NCBI RefSeq assembly: GCF_004664715.2
Contig: NC_051070.1
Coordinates: forward strand, 73,571,231-73,635,230
DNA from: Peromyscus leucopus
Lineage: Eukaryota > Chordata > Mammalia > Rodentia > Cricetidae
Direction: 5' to 3'
Length of the DNA stretch: 64,000 bases
Positions 1 to 11,567 of the stretch are shown here, piece after piece. The notes under the pieces are model-generated. The model had not been told where the DNA came from. It did not search any database and worked only from the letters and a program-made list of their open reading frames with translations. Position numbers and translations under genes: made by a program. Every line of letters starts with the position of its first letter. Positions within the stretch are counted from its first letter, which is position 1.

Positions 1-480
1 CCCCAACTCACATGCCCTTTTTCTCCTGTTCCCATTTGGCCTTGGGGATTTTGCCCTTGTCAATATTCCTTCCCTTCTCCAGAGACAGTCTTAGCAGTTT
101 GCAACAAACTCATTCCATTTTCACCCTTAAAATGGCTGTTTTGATTTTTATTATTTAGCCCATTATCTATGATTAAAAATTTTATTTTGGTATTAGAAGA
201 CCTTTAATTCAAAAATAATTATTTTTAGGGATGAACCTGACAGGAATGGAAGGAAAGTTCCTGGTCTTATGTAAACAGCTAACTTGTTGTAGATATTTAA
301 GGGACACAAGTTAATAGTCATCTTATAAATGATGAAGTTCTTTAATTATAGTTATTCTAAGTACTAATATATTACTTACAGGTATAAGCCTTACTTAGTC
401 CCCTGTAAAGGTTTTCAAAATTAAACTTAAGACAAGAAATAAAGTTTTTCTATTAAGATATACCTATTAGATAGACAGTC
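1..480. other. No gene recognised
   Basis: AT-rich sequence without a convincing reading frame or a repeat I can name. It may be further internal sequence of the class I ERV remnant that follows, but nothing here shows that. Confidence 0.4.
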
Positions 481-484
481 CTCA

Positions 485-1050
485 AATACTTCAGAGATGT
501 GCAGATTATGGCATTTAACATGTTTAATAAAAAGTTTATCATAACAGACAGAGACTCCCAACTCCTAGCAATGACTTCTAGGATCTCCAAAGAAGATGTG
601 GAACAACCCGATGACTCTACCCAGATTGATGATAACATTGACCACTGGACAGGATGACCCAATGCAACACCTGCTGTCAGGACCTGGTCCAGACTATGGA
701 CAAGAAGGACACTGGAGAATTAATTGCCCCCTTTTGCCTAGACAGTAATATTGGCCTTCCCCATGTTCCTCCTCCACATTAAAAACTCTTACCTATGGGT
801 CTGGAAGCTAAAGACTGATGCTATCCTGATACCTCTGTTTCCAATGATGTGAAGATGGCTGGGATGGAGCCTGCAATGGCTATCTGGTATGGACTAGTTT
901 CTGTCATTTTTAATAGATTCAGAAGCTACTTTGTCAACTGTTCTGTTTACTCAGATATAATAGGTATAATTTATCCTTCTCAGATCTCTGGGGATATTGA
1001 CTGTAGCATTAAGAGCAATAAGCACTCAGTTTCTCAGTTCTCTTTGTAAA
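485..1050 (+). pseudogene. Class I ERV gag nucleocapsid remnant
   Basis: Around 680-745 one frame reads GPGPDYGQEGHWRINCPLL. This matches the second half of a gammaretroviral CCHC zinc knuckle (G-H-W then a final Cys five residues on). The two leading cysteines are gone: Gly (GGT) and Tyr (TAT) stand where TGT would be expected. No long frame survives around it. It lies in the same orientation as the pol fragment at 2297, and the intervening protease and RT are not recognisable, so a large part is deleted or decayed. The class I assignment rests on the knuckle plus the pol tail and is inference. Confidence 0.45.
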
Positions 1051-2200
1051 TAAAAATCAGACCACAGACCTCACTACCTTAAAGCTACTAGGTTTATTGG
1101 TAAGAAAAGGCAGACAGACTTGCCTTACTCACAGGCTTCACACTAGGAGATAAACAGATTCAGACATAATTTTCCACTGGGGGGATATGATTTGAGATGA
1201 CAATTCTCAATAATGACTGGTATGATCTGATAAATGATTAGATAGGAGAGAAAAATATAAAAGTCAACATAAGTTTTGAGGACCTAAGAAAATGTTCTAA
1301 GACATGAATTTTAATTTTTTTTTGGTTATCTTCCAAATATATACATAGAGATGTTTCTCATCTGGCCAAAGACATTTTTGTCCAATCTATGCCTGGCTCT
1401 CTGGACAGAAGGAAATACATATGCTTTTAACTCAAATCTGTAGCTTTCGCTGGGACTCAAAGGAGTATACCCCTACTGTTTTACAGATATCCATTATCTG
1501 TTTTTTCTACAGTATGGATTTCAACATAGATTGATAATATTAATATATCTAAAACTTTTATACCTTTTTATACAATAAGAATTCATATAAGTTTCAGAAA
1601 ATCAAGAGAGTCATAAAACTTGGATCTATTTCTCACAGGTCAAAAGGACTCCAGATAAGTACAATTTAAGTTTCCTTACCTATCTATCTCTGAGGATGGT
1701 ATTTCTCTGCCCTGGTCATGGGGGTCTTCTCCTTCCTCAATTACTAAAACTATGCATCTATGGATATAAAAATTAAATTTTAACTTCTTTCTCAAGTCTA
1801 CATCTGTCTCAACAGATTTCCACTTGGCTGACAGACACATCTGAGCACCTGTTGGTGCTGACTACAACCTGTTCCAAATGATTACAAGCCCTGGACTTGC
1901 TGAAAGCTGATATGGACCAGTCTGGATAATTTGATTGCTCTCTGTCTCTACAGCTGGTTTAGATAACCATGTGTTTTTGATGAATTCCCCTTTGTCTAGA
2001 CTTTGGCTAGCTTTCAGTCTTTCTAGGCCCTGACAACAACATTCAGTGTCAGCTGGAAGTAGTTACAGAAAAGAATACATTGTCCAATACACCCTGCCCT
2101 TAATAGACTGAAATGCTGAGTCAAAGGTAAACTCTCTATACCCTAGGACTGACACTATTTAAGATCATGCATGTCAGGTTACCATTCATTCTGCCTAACC
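1051..2200. other. No gene; probable decayed ERV interior
   Basis: This lies between the gag-like and pol-like remnants of the class I ERV. I find no preserved RT or protease motif and no named repeat. Confidence 0.3.
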
Positions 2201-2600
2201 TCAGGGCAGAACTACTAGCTGAATTTAATAACCAAAGATTTCTCTTCTCCATACAAGTTTTATGTTAGCTGCAGAAACATCTTTGGCCTTGGCTGTGTGC
2301 AGTCTACGAGAAGGCACCACCTCCTATGGTTCATGCCAGGGGACCTGGACCTGATGATTGTCAAGAGGCACAGGAAAGAGACCTTGGAACCTGGTTGGAA
2401 GGGACCTTACACAGTCATCCTGACAATGCTCACAGCTGTCAAAATGGATGGGGTCCCCACTTGGATTCACTATTCCCACCTGTGAAGCCTATGGATCCAC
2501 ACACTGATCCTGAGAACTATGCTCCAGAGGAAGTCAACCATGGACTTTGGAGGGCCATTGCATACTCACAGGACCCTCTAAAACTGAGAGTCTAGAAAGT
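2200..2600 (+). pseudogene. Class I ERV pol 3' end (integrase C-terminal domain)
   Basis: The frame from 2297 includes GDLDLMIVKRHRKETLEPGW and then GPYTV...TAVKMDGVPTWIHYSHL. This is the pattern of the gammaretroviral integrase C-terminal SH3-like domain: a G-D start, 'TLEPxWxGPYTV', then 'W-x-H-x-SHLKP'. After a frame change near 2480 the reading continues as KPMDPHTDPENYAPEE and ends DPLKLRV-stop at 2595, as gammaretroviral pol polyproteins end. The domain normally binds viral DNA ends during integration. Here it is isolated, frameshifted and has no catalytic core nearby. Confidence 0.6.
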
Positions 2601-3170
2601 CACCTACCCAGCTAAATGATGAGCTTGTTCCTATGCTTCCTTAGTACATGCCTGCCAGGGGGATTTCCAGTCAAGTCACCATGGGGACCACAACCCCTGC
2701 CTACCCTTTAATTTCACATTGAAGGTCATCAATGCTGGCTCAGGAAAGTTTCTGAGCTGAACTTCCTATGCAGCCCATTTAAGGACCTAGTTTCCTGATC
2801 TATACTTTGTTTTGGGAATGTTTTATGGTTGGACTGAGATATCTGATGTTAAGGTACAAGAAGTCACCCGTTTTTGTTTTTGCCTTGGATGTGATAGAGA
2901 TAAGGCCAAGATAGAGACCTATAGGGGAAACATCAACTTTCTCTGCTTCATAGAGCTATGTCTCCATGGGTCATACCTGGTGGTATGTCCCAAGAGATGG
3001 AGACTCTACAAGCCTATAAACTTAGAAGAAAAGCATGTCAAGGATTTGAGATAGTGCACACTACTCCAGGGTGGAATGAGAGGGCCAGGGAGCCAGACCA
3101 GAGTCATGACAGGCTCTCATAGTAGCCCTGACAGAGACATGGTAAAATATAGATTGAGAAAATTGCCTAT
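2600..3170 (+). pseudogene. Possible class I ERV env 5' remnant
   Basis: This directly follows the pol tail, where env should begin. A short stretch near 2965-3000 reads WYVPRDGDS, reminiscent of surface-glycoprotein sequence, but frames are broken throughout. The support is mainly position. The junction with the opposite-strand class II ERV is near 3170-3180. Confidence 0.25.
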
Positions 3171-3177
3171 GTATTAT

Positions 3178-3560
3178 TTCAATGGGTGATGTACAAAATA
3201 TTGGCACAGGGTAGGGCTATTTATAATTCCCTGTGGGAGAACCTTCCATTGATATCACTTAACATGCTGAGAAATATAAGTAGGCACTCTGAATGCAAAT
3301 TTTTCTGTTTTTTTTTTTTCTTGTAAAGGTATTGTGAAGAAACAGCCTTTTAAACTGATAACTATAAGAGGCCATTCTTTAGATAATGGAGAAGGCAAAG
3401 GAATTCCAGACTGCAGAGATGCCTGCTGGCTGAAACACCTTATTAACTGCTCTTGGATGTGTTACCATTCTCCATTTTCCAGATTTCTTTTAATAACGAA
3501 TACAGGAGAATTCTAAAGACTGGTTGATTCTTCTATACCAGGTATTCTAGGGTCTGCAGT
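3178..3560 (-). pseudogene. Class II ERV A reverse transcriptase N-terminal fragment
   Basis: Nucleotide homology to the start of the RT domain of the young provirus, covering the segment that leads into its conserved aspartate region. Examples are 'tcttgtaaaggtattg' near 3321, and 'gtacaaaatattggcacag' near 3190 against the equivalent site near 42035. Frame is lost by stops and small indels. The palm catalytic motif is absent because the copy ends at 3178. Confidence 0.7.
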
Positions 3561-3719
3561 TTTTCTGATGTTAAAGGCCATTGCTCAACCCATATAGGTT
3601 TGTCCATGAACCATTTTAAAGTCAGGGCTGTTGGTGCAGTTGAAAGATCAGCAGCTTTTGTGCCCTGTTCTTGTACAACCTGAATGGTCAGTGACTGTTC
3701 TTTATACCTTCAAATATTT

Positions 3720-4030
3720 TTACCCAGAAACATATGTTAATTTATGGTTTGTTTCTGAGATTGGAGGAATGCTATTATGAGTATTCCATTGCTGTAATAA
3801 ATCATGTCCCCATAAATTCATTGCTATGTTAGCCATATATGGCTTTAACTTTTCTCTCTGTTGTTTTGGTCTTATACATTTGACCAATCTCATCCTGTGT
3901 TTTCCCTGAGATAATGTTCTAATCCCTAAAAGCTGAACATTTACCTCTTGAAGAGGCCAATTTGGATGCCAAGATTCTGGTGCAATTATTGTTACATCCA
4001 CATCTGTGTCTACAAAAGCTTCAATGACAA
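3720..4030 (-). pseudogene. Class II ERV A aspartic protease, active site altered
   Basis: The minus-strand frame reads VDTDVDVTIIAPESWHP..., then QLLGIRTLSQ... and LWGHDLLQQW, aligning with the protease of the young provirus. The Asp-Thr-Gly catalytic triad is Asp-Thr-Asp here, so this copy could not form a normal retropepsin active site. Beyond LLQQWNT the frame runs on towards pol, showing that pro and pol share one frame in this family. Confidence 0.75.
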
Positions 4031-4199
4031 CACCATTTATTAATATTTTTATTTTTATTTTTGGTCTTTATTTATTTATAGAAGTTTGCCAAAATATTTT
4101 CTTTATGATTTCTCCTGAATTTTTCATTCTCTCTTCTATAGCTGTTCTATCATCCAGAAAAATATGGTTTCTTACAATAGGCATTAGGTTCTTTAATTG

Positions 4200-5640
4200 C
4201 TCTAGGAAGGAGTTTCCTCCATGGTGACAGGAAATGACTGAACTGAATTTGACATGGGGGCCTGAAAGAGGCCTCTCAAGGAGTTTCCCAATGGCAAAGG
4301 GTTATCTTGTTGATCTTCATTCATTAGTCCAATGTCTGCATTTGCCACATCTTCTGCAGATCACTCTAGAAGGGAGGGGCATTCTATTGGGATTATTCTT
4401 AGAAAAAAAACATTGTTTCTACTAATGCCTTATTTGAAATCCATTCTTAGGTGATCTTGTTTACTGTAATTGAGACACCTGACATTTTGATTTTTCTTCA
4501 ACCTCTGGAAATAACCTCTCCTACTGAATCATCCTCATTGTTATGAGGTTCAATATTGATTGTATCTCAGATCTGTTCCTCCAAGGGTGCTGATCTTGCC
4601 TTTAATGGCCCAATTACCCTTTTACATTGTGCATTAGCATTTTCAAAAGCCAGAGATTCAATTATTATATCTCTAGTTTCTGAACTTGTAATCATTCTCT
4701 TTACTGCTGAAGTCAATCTTTGTAAGAATTTAGTGAACATTTCTTTTGGACCCTATATAACTTTAGTAAATGACTCAGTTTTCTTTCCTACCTCTTCAAT
4801 TCTGTCTCAAGCATTCAAGGCTGCTTTGTGGTATAAAGCCAGGGTGTGGTCATCATATAAAGATTGTTTTTGCACATTAGCATAATCTCCCTCCCCAAGA
4901 AGTTGGTCTTGGGAGATTTCCATACCTCTAGCCCTACTTTGTTGTTCAGTGGTCTCATTTTTCCAAGAAGTCCTCCATTGTAATTGAGGACCAGCCTCCA
5001 AGACTGCTGTAAAGAAATCTCTCCAGGCTTGATGGATAATTCTACTACAAGTTGGCCACAAGTTTAACATCTGCTTCATAAAAGATAAATGCATCCCATA
5101 TGAGATTATCACTTCCTTGAATCTCCTCAAATCTACCATTTGCACAGGAGTCCATTTAGCCTTTACACAGCCTAGGGGATATCTATCATTTGCCAATTCC
5201 TGTAAGATTACTGTATAAATTAAGATTGGTTGTTTGAAAACCTTAGGCTGTTCCTCTCTAACCTTATAAGGCAATGCTGACATTGGTTCTCCTGTAAATC
5301 CCTCTCTCTAGTTCTGAATATCTCTATGATCTGTTTTAAAAAGTTTTTCTAAAACTTTTATCTTGGCACTCATATTTCTTTTTAAAAAACAACTTTTTAA
5401 TGATAAAATAAAAATGTTCAAACAGATAATATTTATAATTGATTTTATGTAAATTCAATCTAAATTAATTATCCTCTAATTTAATTGTTCCATTATCAAA
5501 CCATACAGCATATTATCACACAGAGGCCTGAGTTTCTCCATTATAATCGTGTTTACCATTTTTTAATGTGGGAAAAAACTTTCTCTTTTAACTAATTCCT
5601 CCCTTTAAGAATTCCCAATTGTCTCACCAAATCTGCCAAC
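4200..5640 (-). pseudogene. Class II ERV A gag (capsid and nucleocapsid)
   Basis: The minus frame at 4807-5283 gives a capsid N-terminal domain, including WTPVQMVDLRRFKEVIISYG and later LLGEGDYANVQKQSLYDDHT. The region 4590-4800 continues into capsid C-terminal sequence in broken frames, and 4235-4500 is decayed nucleocapsid. The heptamer 'gtttccc' near 4291 (minus GGGAAAC) marks the gag-pro frameshift site and has a weaker stem than in the young copy. Upstream of capsid the N-terminal part is short, as in the young copy. Stops and frameshifts make it non-coding. Confidence 0.75.
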
Positions 5641-5853
5641 CATGATGATAAAGATGTGAGGCTGTTTCTGCATAGAACAGTAGAAGTCCAAGTGGGTTTT
5701 CAAGGCAGCTACCAAATATTTCAGGAGCCCAAGCAGGGGGTCCATGGAGAGCCCACAACCACCAGGAGAAAAGAAGACAAAGAGTCAGCCGTCTGCATGG
5801 GGGGAATCTGCAAAAGTGGCTGACTCCTGTGGTATTTGAAACCCAAACACCTA

Positions 5854-6288
5854 TGTAGAAGTAACCATCTTATTAAATAAGAAATATGGAGCCAATGCAG
5901 AGATGAAAGCCCAAGAGGTCAGAGCTAAGAGCCTTACCCTTCACTGCTGCAGCTACCTACTTCCTGTGTGTTTGTCTTTATATAGACTTTCTGTTCTGCC
6001 TTCTCATTGGTTGTAAACCCAGCCACATAACCGCTTCATCACTGCCTGTCTGTACAGACCTCCAGGTCTTTTATGATTGGTATTGAGATTAAAGGTGTGT
6101 GTCTCCATGCTGGCTGTATCCTTGAACACACAGAGACCCACATAGCTTTGCCTCCCAAGAGCTGGGATTAAAGCACCACCACCATTCAGCTTCTGCTATG
6201 GCTTGCTATTAGCTCTGACTCCCAGGCAACTTTATTTATTAACATACAAATAAAATCACATTTCCGTACAAATAAAATATCGCCATAT
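5854..6288 (-). mobile_element. Solo LTR of the young-provirus family nested in ERV A leader
   Basis: About 430 bp, similar throughout to the LTRs at 36846 and 44487. It shares the 'aaccatcttattaaata' edge, 'ctgccttctcattggttgtaaac' (CCAAT box on minus, quoted here in part as 'cattggttgtaaac'), and 'aactttatttattaacatac' at the U3 end. TATATAAAG is visible on minus near 5990. Both sides show 'acctatg' (5849-5855 and 6289-6295), consistent with a short target duplication. ERV A leader resumes at 6289. Edges are uncertain by about 5 bp. Confidence 0.75.
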
Positions 6289-6420
6289 ACCTATGGAGTT
6301 TGCTGCAGAGAGCCTGCAACAGTAAAAATCCCTAAAGAAAGGAAAATCTAGCCGGTAGGGTAGTGACTCCAGCAGCATGTGGATGCAAGCCCATAGGCAA
6401 GTGGCTTTTTAATAAATTTG

Positions 6421-6439
6421 TGCCCTACATTGGGTACCA
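6421..6439 (-). other. Primer binding site of ERV A (decayed tRNA-Lys type)
   Basis: Minus strand reads TGGTACCCAATGTAGGGCA, two bases inside the LTR. It resembles the tRNA-Lys(1,2) primer site (TGGCGCCCAACGTGGGGC) with changes typical of CpG decay. Confidence 0.6.
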
Positions 6440-6441
6440 GA

Positions 6442-6796
6442 TGTAGCATGAATTCTAATTGTTCTTAATAATAAAAACCCAGAGTCAGATATCAGGGTTG
6501 AAAGCTTAAAGATCAGAGAAGCAGAGCAGCCAGCCACTAGAAAGTCTTTTTTCCTCTAGGATTCCTCGGACTGAAAGGGCTGAGCTCCTGTTTCTAACCC
6601 ACCTTATTACTTCCTCTTTCTGCCCAGCCATATCTCTTCCTGTTTACTCTTCCCAAGTACTTGGATCAAAGGCATGAGATCCCAAGATCTGGGATTAAAG
6701 GTGTGCACCACCACTGCCTGGTCTCCAGTGGCTATCTCTGCACTCAGATCTCCAGGCAACCTTTAATTGTTAGAAGACAAACAAAATGTCACCGCA
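6442..6796 (-). repeat. 5' LTR of class II ERV A
   Basis: TG at 6442 and CA at 6795-6796 bound a 355-bp LTR. Its U3 start (minus TGCGGTGACATTTTGTTTG) matches the start of the + strand LTR at 8395, so both belong to one family. It holds a B1-like 5' module near 6690 ('gggattaaaggtgtgcacca' on +). Confidence 0.65.
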
Positions 6797-7510
6797 ATGT
6801 CTTTTCAGAACAAAGAGACCAGACACCAATAAAAACAGGCTGACCAGGTGCTCTAGCATTTAAAAAGGCCTCTGATACAGTCTCCTCAGAATTTTGTATC
6901 CAGAACAGCGTCAGACTGCTGACTGAGGTCATCTAGCCTCACAGAATACTATAGTTATCATAGATTTTCTCAGGGTCCCCCAAAGATTACCAATGCCTCC
7001 AAGCTACAGAAAGTAGTCTAAAGAACTACACCCACATTCCCAAAAATAAATTATGAATGTTTGTCATTGTTTAGGGGTTTGGTAACATGTTGTTATGGAT
7101 AATGTTCACGAAAAAGCCAAATAAATGAGGTTAGATTCAGGGATCTTGTTCTGAAAAAAAAGGGGGGGGGCATAGAAATTATAGGATAAAAGGGTAGATG
7201 TTTAAATTTACTTTAATCCAAAAAACTGATAATCTCAAAATATTTTACATTGATATGGATTTTAATTTATTGATACAAATTTAAAGTCAATTTTGTTGTA
7301 CTATATATATAGTTTTACTCTTGCTTAAGGTATTATGTTTATGCAGCTGTTAAAATGTAATGTATAATTAAAGATGCCGATTAACAATCATCTATAAAAG
7401 TCAAACTTATACCCATATTAGTTATGTTTTCTAGGTATATAAAGATATAATTCAATTAGATAGTTAATCTTCCAACACCTCAAAGACCAACAGAATGTGG
7501 CAATTAAAGT
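6797..7510 (+). other. ERV-like internal sequence, no gene
   Basis: No reading frame is preserved. A purine run, 'gaaaaaaaagggggggggc' at 7153-7171, looks like a polypurine tract, but no clear LTR follows. The position, ahead of ERV C's 3' part and between two related LTRs, suggests decayed class II sequence. Confidence 0.35.
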
Positions 7511-7524
7511 GTTTTAAGAATTTA

Positions 7525-7670
7525 GCCGGGCGGTGGTGGTGCATGCCTTTAATCCCAGCACTTGGGAGGCAGAGGCAGGCAGATTTCTGTAAGTTTGAGG
7601 CCAGCCTGGGCTACCAAGTGAGTTCCAGGAAAGGCGCAAAGCTACACAGAGAAACCCTGTCTTGAAAAAC

Positions 7671-7716
<46 letters not shown>
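7525..7716 (+). mobile_element. B1 SINE, young, with 14-bp target duplication
   Basis: A full B1 starts gccgggcggtggtggtgcat and ends in a 45-bp A run (7672-7716). It is flanked by perfect 'gttttaagaattta' copies at 7511-7524 and 7717-7730. It carries the 'aaaggcgcaaagctacaca' variant shared with the other young B1s here. The long pure A tail points to recent insertion. Confidence 0.95.
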
Positions 7717-7720
<4 letters not shown>

Positions 7721-7730
7721 TAAGAATTTA

Positions 7731-8394
7731 GACTTTTCTCAACAGTGAGACATATCTGCTCCTGGCAACACCAGTTACTTCAAAGAGGTTGATGGGCATC
7801 AGAGAAACTCTTTATGGAGTTTTCTTTCAATGTAGCAATGCTAGTCATTTGGGCAAGAAACTGCTCTTGCCTGGACTGCTTGACACTATGTTGTATAAGC
7901 TGGACATGCAGGATACATCTAAAATAACCACTACAGTTTCCTAACAAAAAGAAGAATGGTCTTTCAGGGTTCCTTCTTCACAGAAGTAATTGTTGGACAT
8001 TCTGCAGGACACAGAGAAAAGTGACTGACAAACTTTACCAATATAGGCAGGACAGACCTTCAAATTTCCTGCTTCACTGAAAAGTCTGTCACATATTCTA
8101 GGCCTGCAGGCTTAAGATGGATGACCCGACATTACAGAAGAACTTTGGGTGACTGTCCAAGCAGCCAGATGTCTCTGACACTTCTAGAGTTTTGGAAGTC
8201 GCTTGCAGTGCACTTCCTGTTTACTCAGGTAATATTAAATCCTTCTGGGGTTTTGGTGGATGTGAAGACTAGATAGTTATAGTTTTCCTTAGTTATGATA
8301 AAGGTAAATTAGATATGAAACCTTAGATGCACAAAAATAGGATAGACGATATAGTATTTTCTTACATTTTGCCAAATACAAATTGACTAGATAT
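7731..8394 (+). pseudogene. Class II ERV C 3' internal region
   Basis: Non-coding sequence ending at an LTR. Around 8150-8240 it resembles the 3' internal region of the young provirus (minus strand near 37540-37640): 'cagccagatgtctctgaca', then 'ggaagtcgcttgca' and 'gcacttcctgttt'. No env frame is visible. Confidence 0.55.
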
Positions 8395-8914
8395 TGTGGT
8401 GATACTTTATTTGTGCTCAAATAAATAAAGCTCACTTGGAGATTAGAGGAAAAATCCAGACACTGTATTAAACATAGAAGTCAGGCAATGGCAGCACATA
8501 CCTTTAATCCTAGCATTCAGGAGGCAGAGATTCATCCAGATCTCTGTGAGTTCAAGGTCACACTGGGAACAGAGCCAGGCATAGTGGCACATGCCTTTAA
8601 ATTCCAACACTAGTTAACCATAAAGGTCTGGAGTTCTGTACAGACAGACAGGAAGTGACAGAGTTGGACTGAAAGAAGAAGTGATATAGCTGGGTAGAAA
8701 GAAGAAGTGATATAGCTGGGTAGAAAGAAGAAGTGAGATGGCAGGGACAGAAAGGATATAAGCATGAGTATACAAGAAGTGGCTTTCTCTGATGGCTGAG
8801 GAGTTGTTGAAGTGAGGTTGACTGTGACTTGTCCTCTTCCTCTGATATCAGTTTACACCCCAATACCTGGCTCCAGGTTTTCTATTAATGGGACCTTTTA
8901 AGATTCATGATACA
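8395..8914 (+). repeat. 3' LTR of class II ERV C
   Basis: Begins TGTGGTGATACTTTATTTG and ends ATTCATGATACA, matching both ends of the ERV A LTR. The interior contains two B1-like segments near 8480-8600 and a tandem unit 'gaagaagtgatatagctggg' near 8664-8725. About 520 bp. No 5' partner LTR was found in the window. Confidence 0.65.
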
Positions 8915-9396
8915 AGATACTGTAACTGTAAATCTTGCTTGATAACTGTTTTGTTACATGCAATTTTACAATGTTGAAGTTAAAACCTTTCCTTTTGCTT
9001 AGACAAAATGGGTGAAATGTTGTGGGATGCTATTTCTGTACACTGTGAATATGTGTTGCCTCTCACTGGTTGATTAAATAAAACTGTTTTGGCCAATAGC
9101 CAGGCAGAATAAAGTTAGGCAGTACAATGAAACTGACGTACAATCAAATGAAAAAAGGGTGGAGTCAAGGCAGAGGCTAGCCAGCCACCAAGGAAGCAAG
9201 ACATATAGAAAATGAGGTAACAAGCCACAAACCATGTGGTAAAGCATACCTAAAAAATACAAATTAATTTAAATGCAAGAATTAATTATTAATAAATTTG
9301 AACCATCTGTCAAACTTTTGTAATTAATATAAGCCCCTGAGTGCATTTGGAAATGGCTACGGGATGACACAGGACAGAGAAAAGCCTCCATTTTCA
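8915..9396 (+). repeat. LTR (9018-9396) and short internal 3' end of ERV D
   Basis: The sequence 8915-9017 ends in a decayed purine tract ('gacaaaatgggtgaaa') directly before TGTTGTGGGATGC, the classical polypurine tract to 3' LTR order. The LTR belongs to the family of the solo LTR at 27330: 'ataaaac...ggccaatagccaggcag', then 'caagccac', then a terminal 'gagaaaagcctccattttca'. The right boundary is approximate. Confidence 0.6.
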
Positions 9397-10690
9397 AAAG
9401 ACCTTTTTAAAGCAGTCATTTGGAAACCTACAACTATAAAATTTTCCTCAAATATATATGTACATTTGCAGTTATAAAAAGAGCTAAAATGGTGTCATCC
9501 TATAATGGGATGACAAAACACCTTCTATACACCATAGATTAACAAATAAAAAGCACAGTAACAGGAATAGGTTACTTCTTTGGAGTTACTGGACACCTCA
9601 ACATTAAAGGATAAAGTGATTGCTTTCATTTAGTCACCAGAACATGATGGTAAGACCCTATTGATAGAAACACCACATATTTGAGTCAAAGAACATTGAG
9701 AAATCAAGATGGAACTGACCTAGAAACTTCATTCCTAATGGCTAGCTTTCATTGTACAGGTAGGTGCTAGTCATGCTACCAGAAGAGAAACAAATCATCA
9801 ATCTAACACAGCTGTGATGTCTCTGAGGTACAATAATGGCCAGCCTGGAAAGACTCGATCACAGATGCAATAGTGGCACAAAGTCATGGGAATAACCAAC
9901 CACTTTCTTGTTACAGCTAAGACCTGCTCCACAAGGCAAAACCCATACTAACATGGTTATCAAGCCAAGAACCTGTATCTAGTCAGATTCTAAGTCCTAT
10001 AGGAGAATTCTATCACCTACTATCATTCTGCTAAGTGGATATAATATTAAACTGATTCCAAATAAGTTAATGTTATACCCACAGATTAGTGCATTTCTCA
10101 GCTTATATCAGAGAAGCTACCTTTTTCAGTAGTTTGTATCTAACACTTAGATCCACAACTGGGCAAGATGCAAAAAATAATAGACTGCGGAATTCTCCTC
10201 CCTAAATGGCAACTCTATATCACACCCTCTCCTTCAAAGCCTCATGAATAATTAGAGACAGAGAGGGTAGAAAAATTAAGAGACAGAGGCATGGATGACT
10301 ATAAAGAATAGTGCTTCCCAGATACAACAGGGCAATTGCATGTATGAGCTTGCAGTGGTTGTGATAGCATGCAAAATTCCTGTGTATTAAAGCTGGACAA
10401 AATCCTAGCATGGAGAAAGAAGTTGAGAGTGAAGTCTATTCCCTATCTTAGGAGCTATTGACAATTGATTGCTGCTAAAAGAGGGATAATCAGTTTCTTT
10501 TAAGAGTGTGACACCTGGTAATGGGATTATCCTTGAGTGGAAGGCCACACATCCAAGAATATAGGGACAATACAAGTTGGACTTGATGGGTTTAAAAAAA
10601 TGGACAAAATTTGGGTATATAAGAAAGAAGATCCGGTAGGAGTTAGAGTTGTGAATAAGATCAAAATACATAAAATTCTCAAAGAACTAA
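9397..10690. other. No gene recognised
   Basis: No coding signature, SINE or L1 segment that I can name. The short open frames here have no recognisable motifs. Confidence 0.4.
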
Positions 10691-10699
10691 TGAAAAAAA

Positions 10700-11093
10700 A
10701 ATGTCTTTGTTAGGGTTTTTTTTATTGCTGTGAAGAGACACCATGTCCATGGAAACTCTTATAAAGGAAAACATTTAGTTGGGGCTGACTTAGAGTTAAA
10801 TGGTTTACTCCATTACCATAATGCCAGGAAGCATGGTGACATGCAGCATACACAGTGTTAGAGATGTAGATGAGAGCTCTACATCTGGATCTGAATCAGT
10901 AGCAGCAGGAAGAGGGCTTGACACTGGGTCTTTCTTGAGCTTCTGAAACCTTAAAGTCCACCTCCAGTGACACACTTCCCCCAACAAAGACACACCTACT
11001 CCAAAAAAGCCACACCTCCTGCTAGTGCCGCTTCCTGTGAAATGAAAACGGGCCTATAGTGGGCAATTTCATCCAAACCATCACAAGACAAAG
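10700..11093 (+). repeat. Common rodent dispersed repeat (family name not assigned)
   Basis: Contains the familiar high-copy rodent sequence starting near 'ttgctgtgaagagacacca', then 'ccaggaagcatggtgacatg', 'gagcttctgaaacctta' and 'cagtgacacacttcc'. I recognise the sequence as repetitive in rodents but cannot name the family with confidence. Confidence 0.55.
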
Positions 11094-11567
11094 AAAGAAA
11101 TAAAATGATGAAAAAGAAAAATATTACTTTGTTAGGGATGAAGAATTCATGAAGCTCCATGACCCCAAATTGCAGCTTCTGTGCACATTGCTCTAGAATG
11201 ACCATAGTCTGATCCCATGAGTATCATCAAATCTGGTAAATTTCCCACAAGGCATGATTCTACAGTGGGAGTATTGTAATTCAGGAGCTTTGATTGCAAA
11301 GAGAGAGAGAGGTGACTATTATGGTAATCAGAATGTATGATTTTTGATAAATCTTCAAAGACCCATCCACTACTCCCCCAGTAAATCTCTTCCTAGAAGG
11401 GAGGAAGATCTGTCATCATAATCCACAACTGAAGTCAACTTGTCACAAGACCAACAAATAAACTTCTGTAGTACCAATACCACCTTATCCAGGGTTTAGT
11501 GATTATTTGACAAGTACCCAGAACAGGTGTGGTGAGTGACAGGTGGACTTAAAAATTGCCTCTCAAA

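Larger units (their letters stand above)
3178..6796 (-). mobile_element. Old class II ERV 'A' (5' LTR, leader, gag, pro, start of pol)
   Basis: On the minus strand the order is 5' LTR (6442-6796), primer binding site, leader, gag, pro and the beginning of RT, ending near 3178. The sequence is collinear with the younger provirus at 36846-44899: its 42030-42370 matches 3178-3560, its protease matches 3720-4020, and its leader near 43980 matches 5665-5730. No 3' LTR or rest of pol is found, so the element is 3'-truncated. Unlike the young copy it keeps the capsid region. A solo LTR of the other family sits in its leader (5854-6288). Confidence 0.8.

Noticed and set aside
8597..8863. 88-codon minus frame
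   Set aside because: Antisense of the tandem-repeat section of the ERV C LTR; no known domain.
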